Of a DNA stretch of 64,000 bases, positions 20,603-35,600 are shown piece by piece. The number at the start of each line of letters is the position of its first letter. Position 1 is the stretch's first letter. This DNA is from Cladorhizidae sp. MBARI D1340-BT2 (lineage: Eukaryota; Porifera; Demospongiae; Poecilosclerida; Cladorhizidae). The notes under the pieces were generated by a model. It did no database searches. It was not told the DNA's origin and was given only the letters and a program-made list of their open reading frames with translations. Location of the stretch: assembly GCA_028752905.1 (NCBI GenBank), contig JAQNBH010000014.1, positions 22,167,990 through 22,231,989 on the forward strand, in the 5' to 3' direction. The translations under genes and the position numbers were made by a program.

Positions 20603-23600
20603 GCTATCTCGTGCTAATACCATACAATAAGAATTTCACTAAGAACTGTGCTATCTAATGCTAATACCATACAATAAGAATTTTGATAGGAACCATGCTA
20701 TCTCGTGCTAATACCATACAATAAGAATTTCACTAGGAACTGTGCTATCTCATGCTAATACCAAATAATAAGAATTTCACTAGGAACTGTTGCTAATAAT
20801 ATACAATAAGAATTTCACCAGGAACATTGCTATCTCGTGCTATATAGTACCATACAATAAGAATTTCACCAGGAACCATGCTATCTCGTGCTAATACCAT
20901 ACAATAAGAATTTCATTAGGAGCCATGCTATCTCGTGCTAATACCATACAATAAGAATTTCACTGGGAACCATGCTATCTCGTGCTAATACCATACAATA
21001 AGAAATTCACTAGGATCCATGCTATCTTTTTCTAATACCATACAATAAGAATTTCACTAAGAACTGTGCTATCTCGTGCTAATACCATACAATAAGAATT
21101 TCACAAGGAGCCATTCTATCTTGTGCTAATACAATACAATAAAAATTTCACTAGGAACCATGCTATCTCGTGCTAATACCATACAATAAGAATTCCACTA
21201 GGAGCCATGCTATCTCATGCTAATACCATAAAATAAGAATTTCACTAGGAACTGTGCTATCTCACATACAATAAGAATTTCATAAGGAGCCATGCTATCT
21301 CGTGCTAATACCATACAATAAGAATTTCACTAGGAACCAAGCTAGCTCGTGCTAATACCATACAATAAGAAATTCACTAGGAGCCATGCTAACTCTTGCT
21401 AATACCATACAATAAGAATTTCACTAGGAGCCATGCTAACTCATGCTAATACCATAAAATAAGAATTTCACTAGGAACTGTTCTATCTCATGCTAATACC
21501 ATACAATATGAATTTCACTAGGAGCCATTCTATGTCATGCTAATAGCATAAAATAAGAATTTCACCAGTAACCATGCTATCTCGTGCTAGTACAATACAA
21601 CAAGAATTTCACCAGGAACCATGCTATCTCGTGCTAATACCATACAATAAGAATTTCATTAGGAGCCATGCTATCTCGTGCTAATACCATACAATAAGAA
21701 TTTCACTAGGAACCATGCTATCTCATGCTAATACCATACAATAAGAAATTCACTAGGAGCCATGCTATCTCTTGCTAATACCATACAATAAGAATTTCAC
21801 TAGGAGCCATGCTATCTCATGCAAATACCATAAAATAAGAATTTCACTAGGAACTGTGCTATCTCATGCTAATACCATACAATAAGAATTTAACTAGGAG
21901 CCATTCTATCTTGTGCTAATACCATTCAATAAGAATTTCACCAGCAACCATGCTATCTCGTGCTAATACCATACAATAAGAATTTCACCAGGAACCATGC
22001 TATCTCGTGCTAATACCATACAATAAGAATTTCACCAGGAACCATGATATCTCGTGCTAATACCATACAATAAGAATTTCACTAGGAGCCATGCTATCTT
22101 GTGCTAATACCATACAATAAGAATTTCACTAGGAACTGTGCTATCTAATGCTAATACCATACAATAAGAATTTCGCTAGGAACCATGCAACTCGTGCTAA
22201 TACCTTACAATAAGAATTTCACTAGGAACTGTGCTATCTCATGCTAATACCATATAATAAGAATTTCACTAGGAACTGTTGCTAATAATATACAATAAGA
22301 ATTTCACCAGGAACCATGCTATCTCGTGTTAGTACCATACAATAAGAATTTCACCAGGAACCATGCTATCTCGTGCTAATACCATACAATAAGAATTTCA
22401 TTAGGAGCCATGCTATCTCGTGCTAATACCATACAATAAGAATTTAACTTAGAACCATGCTATCTCGTGCTAATACCATACAATAAGAAATTCACTAGGA
22501 GCCATGCTATCTCTTTCTAATACCATACAATAAGAATTTCACTAGGAGCCATGCTATCTCGTGATAATACCATACAAAAAGAATTTCACTAGGAACTGTG
22601 CTATCTGCTGCTAATACCATACAATAAGAATTTCACTAGGAGCCATGCTATCTCTTGCTAATACATACAATAAGAATTTCACTAGGAGCCATGCTATCTC
22701 GTGCTAATACCATACAATAAGAAATTCACTAGGAGCCATGCTATCTCTTGCTAATACCATACAATAAGAATTTCACTAGGTGCCATGCTATCTCGTGCTA
22801 ATACCATACAATAAGAACTTCACTAGGAACCACGCTATCTAATGCTAATACTATACAATAAGAATTTCACTAGGAACCATGCTATCTCGTGCTAATACCA
22901 TACAATAAGAATTTCACTAGGAACTGTGCTATCTCATGCTAATTACCATATAATAAGAATTTCAATAGGAACTGTGCTATCTCATGCTAATACCATAGAA
23001 TAAGAATTTCACCAGGAACCATGCTATCTTGTGCTAATACCTTACAATAAGAATTTCACTAGTAACCATGCTATCTCGTGCTAATACCATAAAATAAGAA
23101 TTTCACTAGGAAACTGCTATCTCGTGCTAATACCATACAATAAGAATTTCACTAGGAGCCATTCTATCTTGTGCTAATACCATACAATAAGAATTTCACC
23201 AGGAACCATGCTATCTCGTGCTAATACCATAGAATAAGAATTTCACCAGGAACCATGATATCTCGTGCTAATACCACACAATAAGAATTTCACTAGGAGC
23301 CATGCTATCTTGTGCTAACACCATACAATAAGAATTTCACTAGGAACTGTGCTATCTAATGCTAATACCATACAATAAGAATTTCGCTAGGAACCATGCT
23401 ATCTCGTGCTAATAAATAAGAATTTCACTAGGAACTGTGCTATCTCATGGTAATACCAAATAATAAGAATTTCACTAGGAACTGTTGCTAATAATATACA
23501 ATAAGAATTTCACCAGGAACCATGCTATCTCGTGCTAATACCATACAATAAGAATTTCATTAGGAGCCATGCTATCTCGTGCTAATACCATACAATAAGA

Positions 23601-24689
23601 ATTTCACTGGGAACCATGCTATCTCGTGCTAATACCATACAATAAGAAATTCACTAGGATCCATGCTATCTCTTTCTAATACCATACAATAAGAATTTAA
23701 CTAGGAGCCATGCTATATCGTGCTAATACCTTACAATAAGAATTTCACCAGGAACTGTGCTATCTGATGCTAATACCATACAATAAGAACTTCACTAGGA
23801 ACCATGCTATCTAATGCTAATACCACACAATAAGAATTTAACTAGGAACAGTGCTGTCTCGTGCTAATACCATACAATAAGAATTTCACTAGAACCATGC
23901 TATCTCGTGCTAATACCATAAAATAAGAATTTCACTAGGAACACTGCTATCTCGTGCTAATACCATACAATAAGAATTTCACTATGAGCCATGCTATCTC
24001 GTGCTAATACCTTACAATAAAGGGGCACATTGCTCTGTGTGGGACTATATATATATATAATTTCACTAGTAACCATGCTATCTCGTGCTAATACCATAAA
24101 ATAAGAATTTCACTAGGAACACTGCTATCTCGTGCTAATACCATACAATAAGAATTTCACTAGGAGCCATTCTATCTTGTGATAATACCATTCAATAAGA
24201 ATTTCACTAGGAACCATGCTATCTCGTGCTAATACCATACAATAAGAATTTCACCAGGAACCATGCTATCTCGTGCTAATACCATACAATAAGAATTTCA
24301 CCAGGAACCATGATATCTCGTGCTAATACCATACAATAAGAATTTCACTAGGAGCCATGCTATCTTGTGCTAATACCATACAATAAGAATTTCACTAGGA
24401 ACTGTGCTATCTCATGCTAATACCATATAATAAGAATTTCACTAGGAACTGTTGCTAATAATATACAATAAGAATTTCACCAGGAACCATGCTATCTCGT
24501 GTTAGTACCATACAATAAGAATTTCACCAGGAACCATGCTATCTCGTGCTAATACCATACAATAAGAATTTCATTAGGAGCCATGCTATCTCGTGCTAAT
24601 ACCATACAATAAGAATTTAACTTAGAACCATGCTATCTCGTGCTAATACCATACAAAAAGAAATTCACTAGGAGCCATGCTATCTCTTT

Positions 24690-27600
24690 CTAATACCATA
24701 CAATAAGAATTTCACTAGGAGCCATGCTATCTCGTGATAATACCATACAAAAAGAATTTCACTAGGAACTGTGCTATCTGCTTCTAATACCATACAATAA
24801 GAATTTCACTAGGAGCCATGCTATCTCTTGCTAATACATACAATAAGAATTTCACTAGGAGCCATGCTATCTCGTGCTATTACCATACAATAAGAAATTC
24901 ACTAGGAGCCATGCTATCTCTTGCTAATACCAAACAATAAGAATTTCACTAGGTGCCATGCTATCTCGTGCTAATACCATACAATAAGAACTTCACTAGG
25001 AACCATGCTATCTAATGCTAATACCATACAATAAGAATTTCACTAGGAACCATGCTATCTCGTGCTAATACCATACAATAAGAATTTCACTAGGAACTGT
25101 GCTATCTCATGCTAATTACCATATAATAAGAATTTCAATAGGAACTGTGCTATCTCATGCTAATACCATAGAATAAGAATTTCACCAGGAACCATGCTAT
25201 CTCGTGCTAATACCATAAAATAAGAATTTCACTAGGAAACTGCTATCTCGTGCTAATACCATACAATAAGAATTTCACTAGGAGCCATTCTATCTTGTGC
25301 TAATACCATACAATAAGAATTTCACCAGGAACCATGCTATCTCGTGCTAATACCATAGAATAAGAATTTCACCAGGAACCATGATATCTCGTGCTAATAC
25401 CATACAATAAGAATTTCACTAGGAGCCATGCTATCTTGTGCTAACACCATACAATAAGAATTTCACTAGGAACTGTGCTATCTAATGCTAATACCATACA
25501 ATAAGAATTTCGCTAGGAACCATGCTATCTCGTGCTAATACCATACAATAAGAATTTCACTAGGAACTGTGCTATCTCATGCTAATACCAAATAATAAGA
25601 ATTTCACTAGGAACTGTTGCTAATAATATACAATAAGAATTTCACCAGGAACCATGCTATCTCGTGCTAATACCATACAATAAGAATTTCATTAGGAGCC
25701 ATGCTATCTCGTGCTAATACCATACAATAAGAATTTCACTGGGAACCATGCTATCTCGTGCTAATACCATACAATAAGAAATTCACTAGGATCCATGCTA
25801 TCTCTTTCTAATACCATACAATAAGAATTTAACTAGGAGCCATGCTATCTCGTGCTAATACCTTACAATAAGAATTTCACCAGGAACTGTGCTATCTGAT
25901 GCTAATACCATACAATAAGAACTTCACTAGGAACCATGCTATCTAATGCTAATACCATACAATAAGAATTTAACTAGGAACAGTGCTGTCTCGTGCTAAT
26001 ACCATACAATAAGAATTTCACTAGAACCATGCTATCTCGTGCTAATACCATAAAATAAGAATTTCACTAGGAACACTGCTATCTCGTGCTAATACCATAC
26101 AATAAGAATTTCACTATGAGCCATGCTATCTCGTGCTAATACCTTACATTAAAGGGCACATTGCTCTGTGTGGGACTATATATATATATAATTTCACTAG
26201 TAACCATGCTATCTCGTGCTAATACCATAAAATAAGAATTTCACTAGGAACACTGCTATCTCGTGCTAATACCATACAATAAGAATTTCACTAGGAGCCA
26301 TTCTATCTTGTGATAATACCATACAATAATAATTTCACTAGGAACCATGCTATCTCGTGCTAATACCATAGAATAAGAATTTCACCAGGAACCATGCTAT
26401 CTCGTGCTAATACCATACAATAAGAATTTCACTAGGAACTGTGCTACTCATGCTAATACCAAATAATAAGAATTTCACTAGGAACTGTTGCTAATAATAT
26501 ACAATAAGAATTTCACCAGGAACCATGCTATCTCGTGCTAATACCATACAATAAGAATTTCATTAGGAGCCATGCTATCTCGTGCTAATACCATACAATA
26601 AGAATTTCACTGGGAACCATGCTATCTCGTGCTAATACCATACAATAAGAAATTCACTAGGATCCATGCTATCTCTTTCTAATACCATACAATAAGAATT
26701 TAACTAGGAGCCAAGCTATCTCGTGCTAATACCTTACAATAAGAATTTCACCAGGAACTGTGCTATCTGATGCTAATACCATACAATAAGAACTTCACTA
26801 GGAACCATGCTATCTAATGCTAATACCATACAATAAGAATTTAACTAGGAACAGTTCTGTCTCGTGCTAATAAGAATTTCACTAGAACCATGCTATCTCG
26901 TGCTAATACCATAAAATAAGAATTTCACTAGGAACACTGCTATCTCGTGCTAATACCATACAATAAGAATTTCACTATGAGCCATGCTATCTCGTGCTAA
27001 TACCTTACAATAAAGGGGCACATTGCTCTGTGTGGGACTATATATATATAATTTCACTAGTAACCATGCTATCTCGTGCTAATACCATAAAATAAGAATT
27101 TCACTAGGAACACTGCTATCTCGTGCTAATACCATACAATAAGAATTTCACTAGGAGCCATTCTATCTTGTGATAATACCATTCAATAAGAATTTCACTA
27201 GGAACCATGCTATCTCGTGCTAATACCATACAATAAGAATTTCACCAGGAACCATGCTATCTCGTGCTAATACCATACAATAAGAATTTCACCAGGAACC
27301 ATGATATCTCGTGCTAATACCATACAATAAGAATTTCACTAGGAGCCATGCTATCTTGTGCTAATATCATGCAATAAGAATTTCACTAGGAACTGAGCTA
27401 TCTAGTGCTAATACCATACAATAAGAATTTCGCTAGGAACCATGCTATCTCGTGCTAATACCTTACAATAAGAATTTCACTAGGAACTGTGCTATCTCAT
27501 GCTAATACCATATAATAAGAATTTCACTAGGAACTGTTGCTAATAATATACAATAAGAATTTCACCAGGAACCATGCTATCTCGTGTTAGTACCATACAA

Positions 27601-27963
27601 TAAGAATTTCACCAGGAACCATGCTATCTCGTGCTAATACCATACAATAAGAATTTCATTAGGAGCCATGCTATCTCATGCTAATACCATACAATAAGAA
27701 TTTAACTTAGAACCATGCTATCTCGTGCTAATACCATACAAAAAGACATTCACTAGGAGCCATGCTATCTCTTTCTAATACCATACAATAAGAATTTCAC
27801 TAGGAGCCATGCTATCTCGTGATAATACCATACAAAAAGAATTTCACTAGGAACTGTGCTATCTGCTGCTAATACCATACAATAAGAATTTCACTAGGAG
27901 CCATGCTATCTCTTGCTAATACATACAATAAGAATTTCACTAGGAGCCATGCTATCTCGTGCT
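24690..27963 (+). repeat. Higher-order block repeated at 29311-32593 (offset about 4,620)
   Basis: Markers: CTCGTGATAATACC at about 24732 and 29353, the inserts at 26151/30768 (both with one G fewer, AAAGGGCAC) and 27012/31639, and ATATCATGCAATAAG near 27365 and 31993. The offset drifts from 4,621 to 4,617 to 4,627 through small indels: a 4-bp loss at about 30581 and a 10-bp loss in the earlier copy near 26870. Confidence 0.88.
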
Positions 27964-29268
27964 AATACCTTACAATAAGAATTTCACTAGGAACTGTTGC
28001 TAATAATATACAATAAGAATTTCACCAGGAACCATGCTATCTCGTGCTAGTACCATACAATAAGAATTTCACCAGCAACCATGCTATCTCGTGCTAATAC
28101 CATACGATAAGAATTTCATTAGGAGCCATGCTATCTCGTGCTAATACCATACAATAAGAATTTAACTTAGAACCATGCTATCTCGTGCTAATATCATACA
28201 ATAAGAAATTCACTATGAGCCATGCTATCTCTTTCTAATACCATACAATAAGAATTTCACTAGGAGCCATGCTATCTCGTGATAATACCATACAAAAAGA
28301 ATTTCACTAGGAACTGTGCTATCTGCTGCTAATACCACACAATAAGAATTTCACTAGGAACCAAGCTAACTCGTGCTAATACCATACAATAAGAAATTCA
28401 CTAGGAGCCATGCTATCTCTTGCTAATACCATACAATAAGAATTTCACTAGGAGCCATGCTAACTTATGCTAATACCATAAAATAAGAATTTCACTAGGA
28501 ACTGTTCTATCTCATGCTAATACCATACAATAAGAATTTCACTAGGAGCCATTCTATCTCATGCTAATAGCATAAAATAAGAATTTCACTAGGAACTGTG
28601 CTATCTCATGCTAATACCATACAATTAGAATTTCACTAGGAGCCATTCTATCTTGTGCTAATACCATACAATAAGAATTTAACTAGGAACCATGCTATCT
28701 CATGCTAATACCATACAATAATAATTTCACCAGGAACCATGCTATCTCGTGCTAATAACATACAATAAGAATTTCACCAGCAACCATGCTATCTCGTGCT
28801 AATACCATACAATAAGAATTTCACTAGGAGCCATGCTATATCTTACTAATACCATACTATAAGAATTTCACTAGGAGCCATGCTATCTTGTGCTAATACC
28901 ATACAATAAGAATTTCACTAGGAACTGTGCTATCTAATGCTAATACCATACAATAAGAATTTCGCTAGGAACCATGCTATCTCGTGCTAATACCATACAA
29001 TAAGAATTTCACTAGAATTTCACTAGGAACTGTTGCTAATACCATACATTAAGAATTTCACTAGGAACCATGCTATCTCGTTCTAATACCATAAAATAAG
29101 AATTTCACTAGGAACTGTGCTATCTCGTGCTAATACCATACAATAACAATTTCACTAGGTGCTATTCTATCTTGTTCTAATACAATACAATAAGAATTTC
29201 TCTAGGAACCATGCTATCTCGTGCTAATACCATACAATTGACCAGGAACCATGCTATCTCGTGCTAAT
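27964..29268 (+). repeat. Satellite block shared with 42543-43847 (offset 14,579)
   Basis: Between the two copies of the block of about 4.62 kb lies a 1.3-kb stretch with the rare change CATACGAT (28101, matched at 42680), ACTTATGCTAATACC and TATATCTTACTAATACC. It matches the region from 42543 almost completely, so blocks are also shared over long range, not only between neighbours. Confidence 0.82.
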
Positions 29269-29310
29269 AACATACAATAAGAATTTCACCAGCAACCATG
29301 CTATCTCGTG

Positions 29311-32300
29311 CTAATACCATACAATAAGAATTTCACTAGGAGCCATGCTATCTCGTGATAATACCATACAAAAAGAATTTCACTAGGAACTGTGCTATCT
29401 GCTGCTAATACCATACAATAAGAATTTCACTAGGAGCCATGCTATCTCTTGCTAATACATACAATAAGAATTTCACTAGGAGCCATGCTATCTCGTGCTA
29501 TTACCATACAATAAGAAATTCACTAGGAGCCATGCTATATCTTGCTAATACCAAACAATAAGAATTTCACTAGGTGCCATGCTATCTCGTGCTAATACCA
29601 TACAATAAGAACTTCACTAGGAACCATGCTATCTAATGCTAATACCATACAATAAGAATTTCACTAGGAACCATGCTATCTCGTGCTAATACCATACAAT
29701 AAGAATTTCACTAGGAACTGTGCTATCTCATGCTAATTACCATATAATAAGAATTTCAATAGGAACTGTGCTATCTCATGCTAATTCCATAGAATAAGAA
29801 TTTCACCAGGAACCATGCTATCTCGTGCTAATACCATAAAATAAGAATTTCACTAGGAAACTGCTATCTCGTGCTAATACCATACAATAAGAATTTCACT
29901 AGGAGCCATTCTATCTTGTGCTAATACCATACAATAAGAATTTCACCAGGAACCATGCTATCTCGTGCTAATACCATAGAATAAGAATTTCACCAGGAAC
30001 CATGATATCTCGTGCTAATACCATACAATAAGAATTTCACTAGGAGCCATGCTATCTTGTGCTAACACCATACAATAAGAATTTCACTAGGAACTGTGCT
30101 ATCTAATGCTAATACCATACAATAAGAATTTCGCTAGGAACCATGCTATCTCGTGCTAATACCATACAATAAGAATTTCACTAGGAACTGTGCTATCTCA
30201 TGCTAATACCAAATAATAAGAATTTCACTAGGAACTGTTGCTAATAATATACAATAAGAATTTCACCAGGAACCATGCTATCTCGTGCTAATACCATACA
30301 ATAAGAATTTCATTAGGAGCCATGCTATCTCGTGCTAATACCATACAATAAGAATTTCACTGGGAACCATGCTATCTCGTGCTAATACCATACAATAAGA
30401 AATTCACTAGGATCCATGCTATCTCTTTCTAATACCATACAATAAGAATTTAACTAGGAGCCATGCTATCTCGTGCTAATACCTTACAATAAGAATTTCA
30501 CCAGGAACTGTGCTATCTGATGCTAATACCATACAATAAGAACTTCACTAGGAACCATGCTATCTAATGCTAATACCATACAGAATTTAACTAGGAACAG
30601 TGCTGTCTCGTGCTAATACCATACAATAAGAATTTCACTAGAACCATGCTATCTCGTGCTAATACCATAAAATAAGAATTTCACTAGGAACACTGCTATC
30701 TCGTGCTAATACCATACAATAAGAATTTCACTATGAGCCATGCTATCTCGTGCTAATACCTTACATTAAAGGGCACATTGCTCTGTGTGGGACTATATAT
30801 ATATATAATTTCACTAGTAACCATGCTATCTCGTGCTAATACCATAAAATAAGAATTTCACTAGGAACACTGCTATCTCGTGCTAATACCATACAATAAG
30901 AATTTCACTAGGAGCCATTCTATCTTGTGATAATACCATACAATAATAATTTCACTAGGAACCATGCTATCTCGTGCTAATACCATAGAATAAGAATTTC
31001 ACCAGGAACCATGCTATCTCGTGCTAATACCATACAATAAGAATTTCACTAGGAACTGTGCTACTCATGCTAATACCAAATAATAAGAATTTCACTAGGA
31101 ACTGTTGCTAATAATATACAATAAGAATTTCACCAGGAACCATGCTATCTCGTGCTAATACCATACAATAAGAATTTCATTAGGAGCCATGCTATCTCGT
31201 GCTAATACCATACAATAAGAATTTCACTGGGAACCATGCTATCTTGTGCTAATACCATACAATAAGAAATTCACTAGGATCCATGCTATCTCTTTCTAAT
31301 ACCATACAATAAGAATTTAACTAGGAGCCAAGCTATCTCGTGCTAATACCTTACAATAAGAATTTCACCAGGAACTGTGCTATCTGATGCTAATACCATA
31401 CAATAAGAACTTCACTAGGAACCATGCTATCTAATGCTAATACCATACAATAAGAATTTAACTAGGAACAGTTCTGTCTCGTGCTAATACCATACAATAA
31501 GAATTTCACTAGAACCATGCTATCTCGTGCTAATACCATAAAATAAGAATTTCACTAGGAACACTGCTATCTCGTGCTAATACCATACAATAAGAATTTC
31601 ACTATGAGCCATGCTATCTCGTGCTAATACCTTACAATAAAGGGGCACATTGCTCTGTGTGGGACTATATATATATATAATTTCACTAGTAACCATGCTA
31701 TCTCGTGCTAATACCATAAAATAAGAATTTCACTAGGAACACTGCTATCTCGTGCTAATACCATACAATAAGAATTTCACTAGGAGCCATTCTATCTTGT
31801 GATAATACCATTCAATAAGAATTTCACTAGGAACCATGCTATCTCGTGCTAATACCATACAATAAGAATTTCAACAGGAACCATGCTATCTCGTGCTAAT
31901 ACCATACAATAAGAATTTCACCAGGAACCATGATATCTCGTGCTAATACCATACAATAAGAATTTCACTAGGAGCCATGCTATCTTGTGCTAATATCATG
32001 CAATAAGAATTTCACTAGGAACTGAGCTATCTAGTGCTAATACCATACAACAAAGAATTTCGCTAGGAACCATGCTATCTCGTGCTAATACCTTACAATA
32101 AGAATTTCACTAGGAACTGTGCTATCTCATGCTAATACCATATAATAAGAATTTCACTAGGAACTGTTGCTAATAATATACAATAAGAATTTCACCAGGA
32201 ACCATGCTATCTCGTGTTAGTACCATACAATAAGAATTTCACCAGGAACCATGCTATCTCGTGCTAATACCATACAATAAGAATTTCATTAGGAGCCATG

Positions 32301-32593
32301 CTATCTCGTGCTAATACCATACAATAAGAATTTAACTTAGAACCATGCTATCTCGTGCTAATACCATACAAAAAGACATTCACTAGGAGCCATGCTATCT
32401 CTTTCTAATACCATACAATAAGAATTTCACTAGGAGCCATGCTATCTCGTGATAATACCATACAAAAAGAATTTCACTAGGAACTGTGCTATCTGCTGCT
32501 AATACCATACAATAAGAATTTCACTAGGAGCCATGCTATCTCTTGCTAATACATACAATAAGAATTTCACTAGGAGCCATGCTATCTCGTGCT
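29311..32593 (+). repeat. Second copy of the 24690-27963 block
   Basis: Matches that block throughout, including both inserts. After 32593 the sequence switches to a third copy of the CTCGTGCTATTACC section also present at about 24868 and 29490, showing that block boundaries overlap. Confidence 0.86.
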
Positions 32594-33589
32594 ATTACCA
32601 TACAGTAAGAAATTCACTAGGAGCCATGCTATCTCTTGCTAATACCAAACAATAAGAATTTCACTAGGTGCCATGCTATCTCGTGCTAATACCATACAAT
32701 AAGAACTTCACTAGGAACCATGCTATCTAATGCTAATACCATACAATAAGAATTTCACTAGGAACCATGCTATCTCGTGCTAATACCATACAATAAGAAT
32801 TTCACTAGGAACTGTGTTATCTCATGCTAATTACCATATAATAAGAATTTCAATAGGAACTGTGCTATCTCATGCTAATACCATAGAATAAGAATTTCAC
32901 CAGGAACCATGCTATCTCGTGCTAATACCTTACAATAAGAATTTCACTAGTAACCATGCTATCTCGTGCTAATACCATAAAATAAGAATTTCACTAGGAA
33001 ACTGCTATCTCGTGCTAATACCATACAATAAGAATTTCACTAGGAGCCATTCTATCTTGTGCTAATACCATACAATAAGAATTTCACCAGGAACCATGCT
33101 ATCTCGTGCTAATACCATAGAATAAGAATTTCACCAGGAACCATGATATCTCGTGCTAATACCATACAATAAGAATTTCACTAGGAGCCATGCTATCTTG
33201 TGCTAACACCATACAATAAGAATTTCACTAGGAACTGTGCAATCTTATGCTAATACCATACAATAAGAATTTCGCTAGGAACCATGCTATCTCGTGCTAA
33301 TACCATACAATAAGAATTTCACTAGGAACTGTGCTATCTCATGCTAATACCAAATAATAAGAATTTCACTAGGAACTGTTGCTAATAATATACAATAAGA
33401 ATTTCACCAGGAACCATGCTATCTTGTGCTAATACCATACAATAAGAATTTCATTAGGAGCCATGCTATCTCGTGCTAATACCATACAATAAGAATTTCA
33501 CTGGGAACCATGCTATCTCGTGCTAATACCATACAATAAGAAATTCACTAGGATCCATGCTATCTCTTTCTAATACCATACAATAAGAA

Positions 33590-35600
33590 TTTAACTAGGA
33601 GCCATGCTATCTCGTGCTAATACCTTACAATAAGAATTTCACCAGGAACTGTGCTATCTGATGCTAATACCATACAATAAGAACTTCACTAGGAACCATG
33701 CTATCTAATGCTAATACCATACAATAAGAATTTAACTAGGAACAGTGCTGTCTCGTGCTAATACCATAAAATAAGAATTTCACTAGGAACACTGCTATCT
33801 CGTGCTAATACCATACAATAAGAATTTCACTAGGAGCCATTCTATCTTGTGATAATACCATACAATAATAATTTCACTAGGAACCATGCTATCTCGTGCT
33901 AATACCATAGAATAAGAATTTCACCAGGAACCATGCTATCTCGTGCTAATACCATACAATAAGAATTTCACTAGGAGCCATGCTATCTCGTGCTAATACC
34001 ATACAATAAGAATTTCACTAGGAACTGTGCTATCTCATGCTAATACCAAATAATAAGAATTTCACTAGGAACTGTTGCTAATAATATACAATAAGAATTT
34101 CACCAGGAACCATGCTATCTCGTGCTATATAGTACCATACAATAAGAATTTCACAAGGAACCATGCTATCTCGTGCTAATACCATACAATAAGAATTTCA
34201 TTAGGAGCCATGCTATATCGTGCTAATACCATACAATAAGAAATTCACTAGGATCCATGCTATCTCTTTCTAATACCATACAATAAGAATTTCACTAGGA
34301 GCCATGCTATCTCGTGCTAATACCTTACAATAAGAATTTCACCAGGAACTGTGCTATCTGATGCTAATACCATACAATAAGAACTTCACTAGGAACCATG
34401 CTATCTAATGCTAATACCATACAATAAGAATTTAACTAGGAACAGTGCTATCTCGTGCTAATATACAATAAGAATTTCACTAGAATCATGCTATCTCGTG
34501 CTAATACCATAAAATAAGAATTTCACTAGGAACACTGCTATCTCGTTCTAATACCATACAATAATAATTTCACTAGGAACCATGCTATCTCGTGCTAATT
34601 CCATAGAATAAGAATTTCACCAGGAACCATGCTATCTCGTGCTAATACCATACAATAAGAATTTCACTAGGAGCCATGCTATCTTGTGCTAATACCATAC
34701 AATAAGAATTTCACTAGGAACTGTGCTATCTAATGCTAATACCATACAATAAGAATTTCGCTAGGAACCATGCTATCTCATGCTAATACCATACAATAAG
34801 AATTTCACTAGGAACTGTGCTATCTCATGCTAATACCAAATAATAAGAATTTCACTAGGAACTGTTGCTAATAATATACAATAAGAATTTCACCAGGAAC
34901 CATGCTATCTCGTGCTATATAGTACCATACAATAAGAATTTCACCAGGAAACATGCTATCTCGTGCTAATACCATACAATAAGAATTTCATTAGGAGCCA
35001 TGCTATCTCGTGCTAATACCATACAATAAGAATTTCACTGGGAACCATGGTATCTCGTGCTAATACCATACAATAAGAAATTCACTAGGATCCATGCTAT
35101 CTCTTTCTAATACCATACAATAAGAATTTCACTAGGAGCCATGCTATCTCGTGCTAATACCTTACATTAAGAATTTCACTAGGAACTGTGCTATCTGATG
35201 CTAATACCATACAATAAGAATTTCACTAGGAGCCATGCTATCTCTTGCTAATACCATACAATAAGAATTTCACTAGAAGCCATGCTGTCTTGTGCTAATA
35301 CCATACAATAAGAATTTCATTACGAACTGCGCTATCTCATGTTAATACCATACAATAAGAATTTAACTAGGAACCATGCTATCTCGTGCTAATACCATAC
35401 AACAATAAGAATTTCACCAGGAACCATGCTATCTCGTGCTAATACCATACAATAGGAATTTCACTAGGAGCCATGCTATCTCTTGCTAATACCATACAAT
35501 AAGAATTTCACTAGGAACTGTGCTATCTCGTGCTAATACCATACAATAAGAATTTTATTAGGAGCCATGCTATCTCGTGCTAATATCATACAATAAGAAT
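33590..35600 (+). repeat. Higher-order block repeated in tandem at 35601-37693 (offset 2,010)
   Basis: Markers: CTCGTGCTAATATACAATAAG at about 34451/36461, TAGAATCATGC, and TTACGAACTGCGC at about 35320/37414. The offset rises from 2,010 to 2,094 after the insert-bearing section at 36620, which is absent from the first copy. Confidence 0.86.
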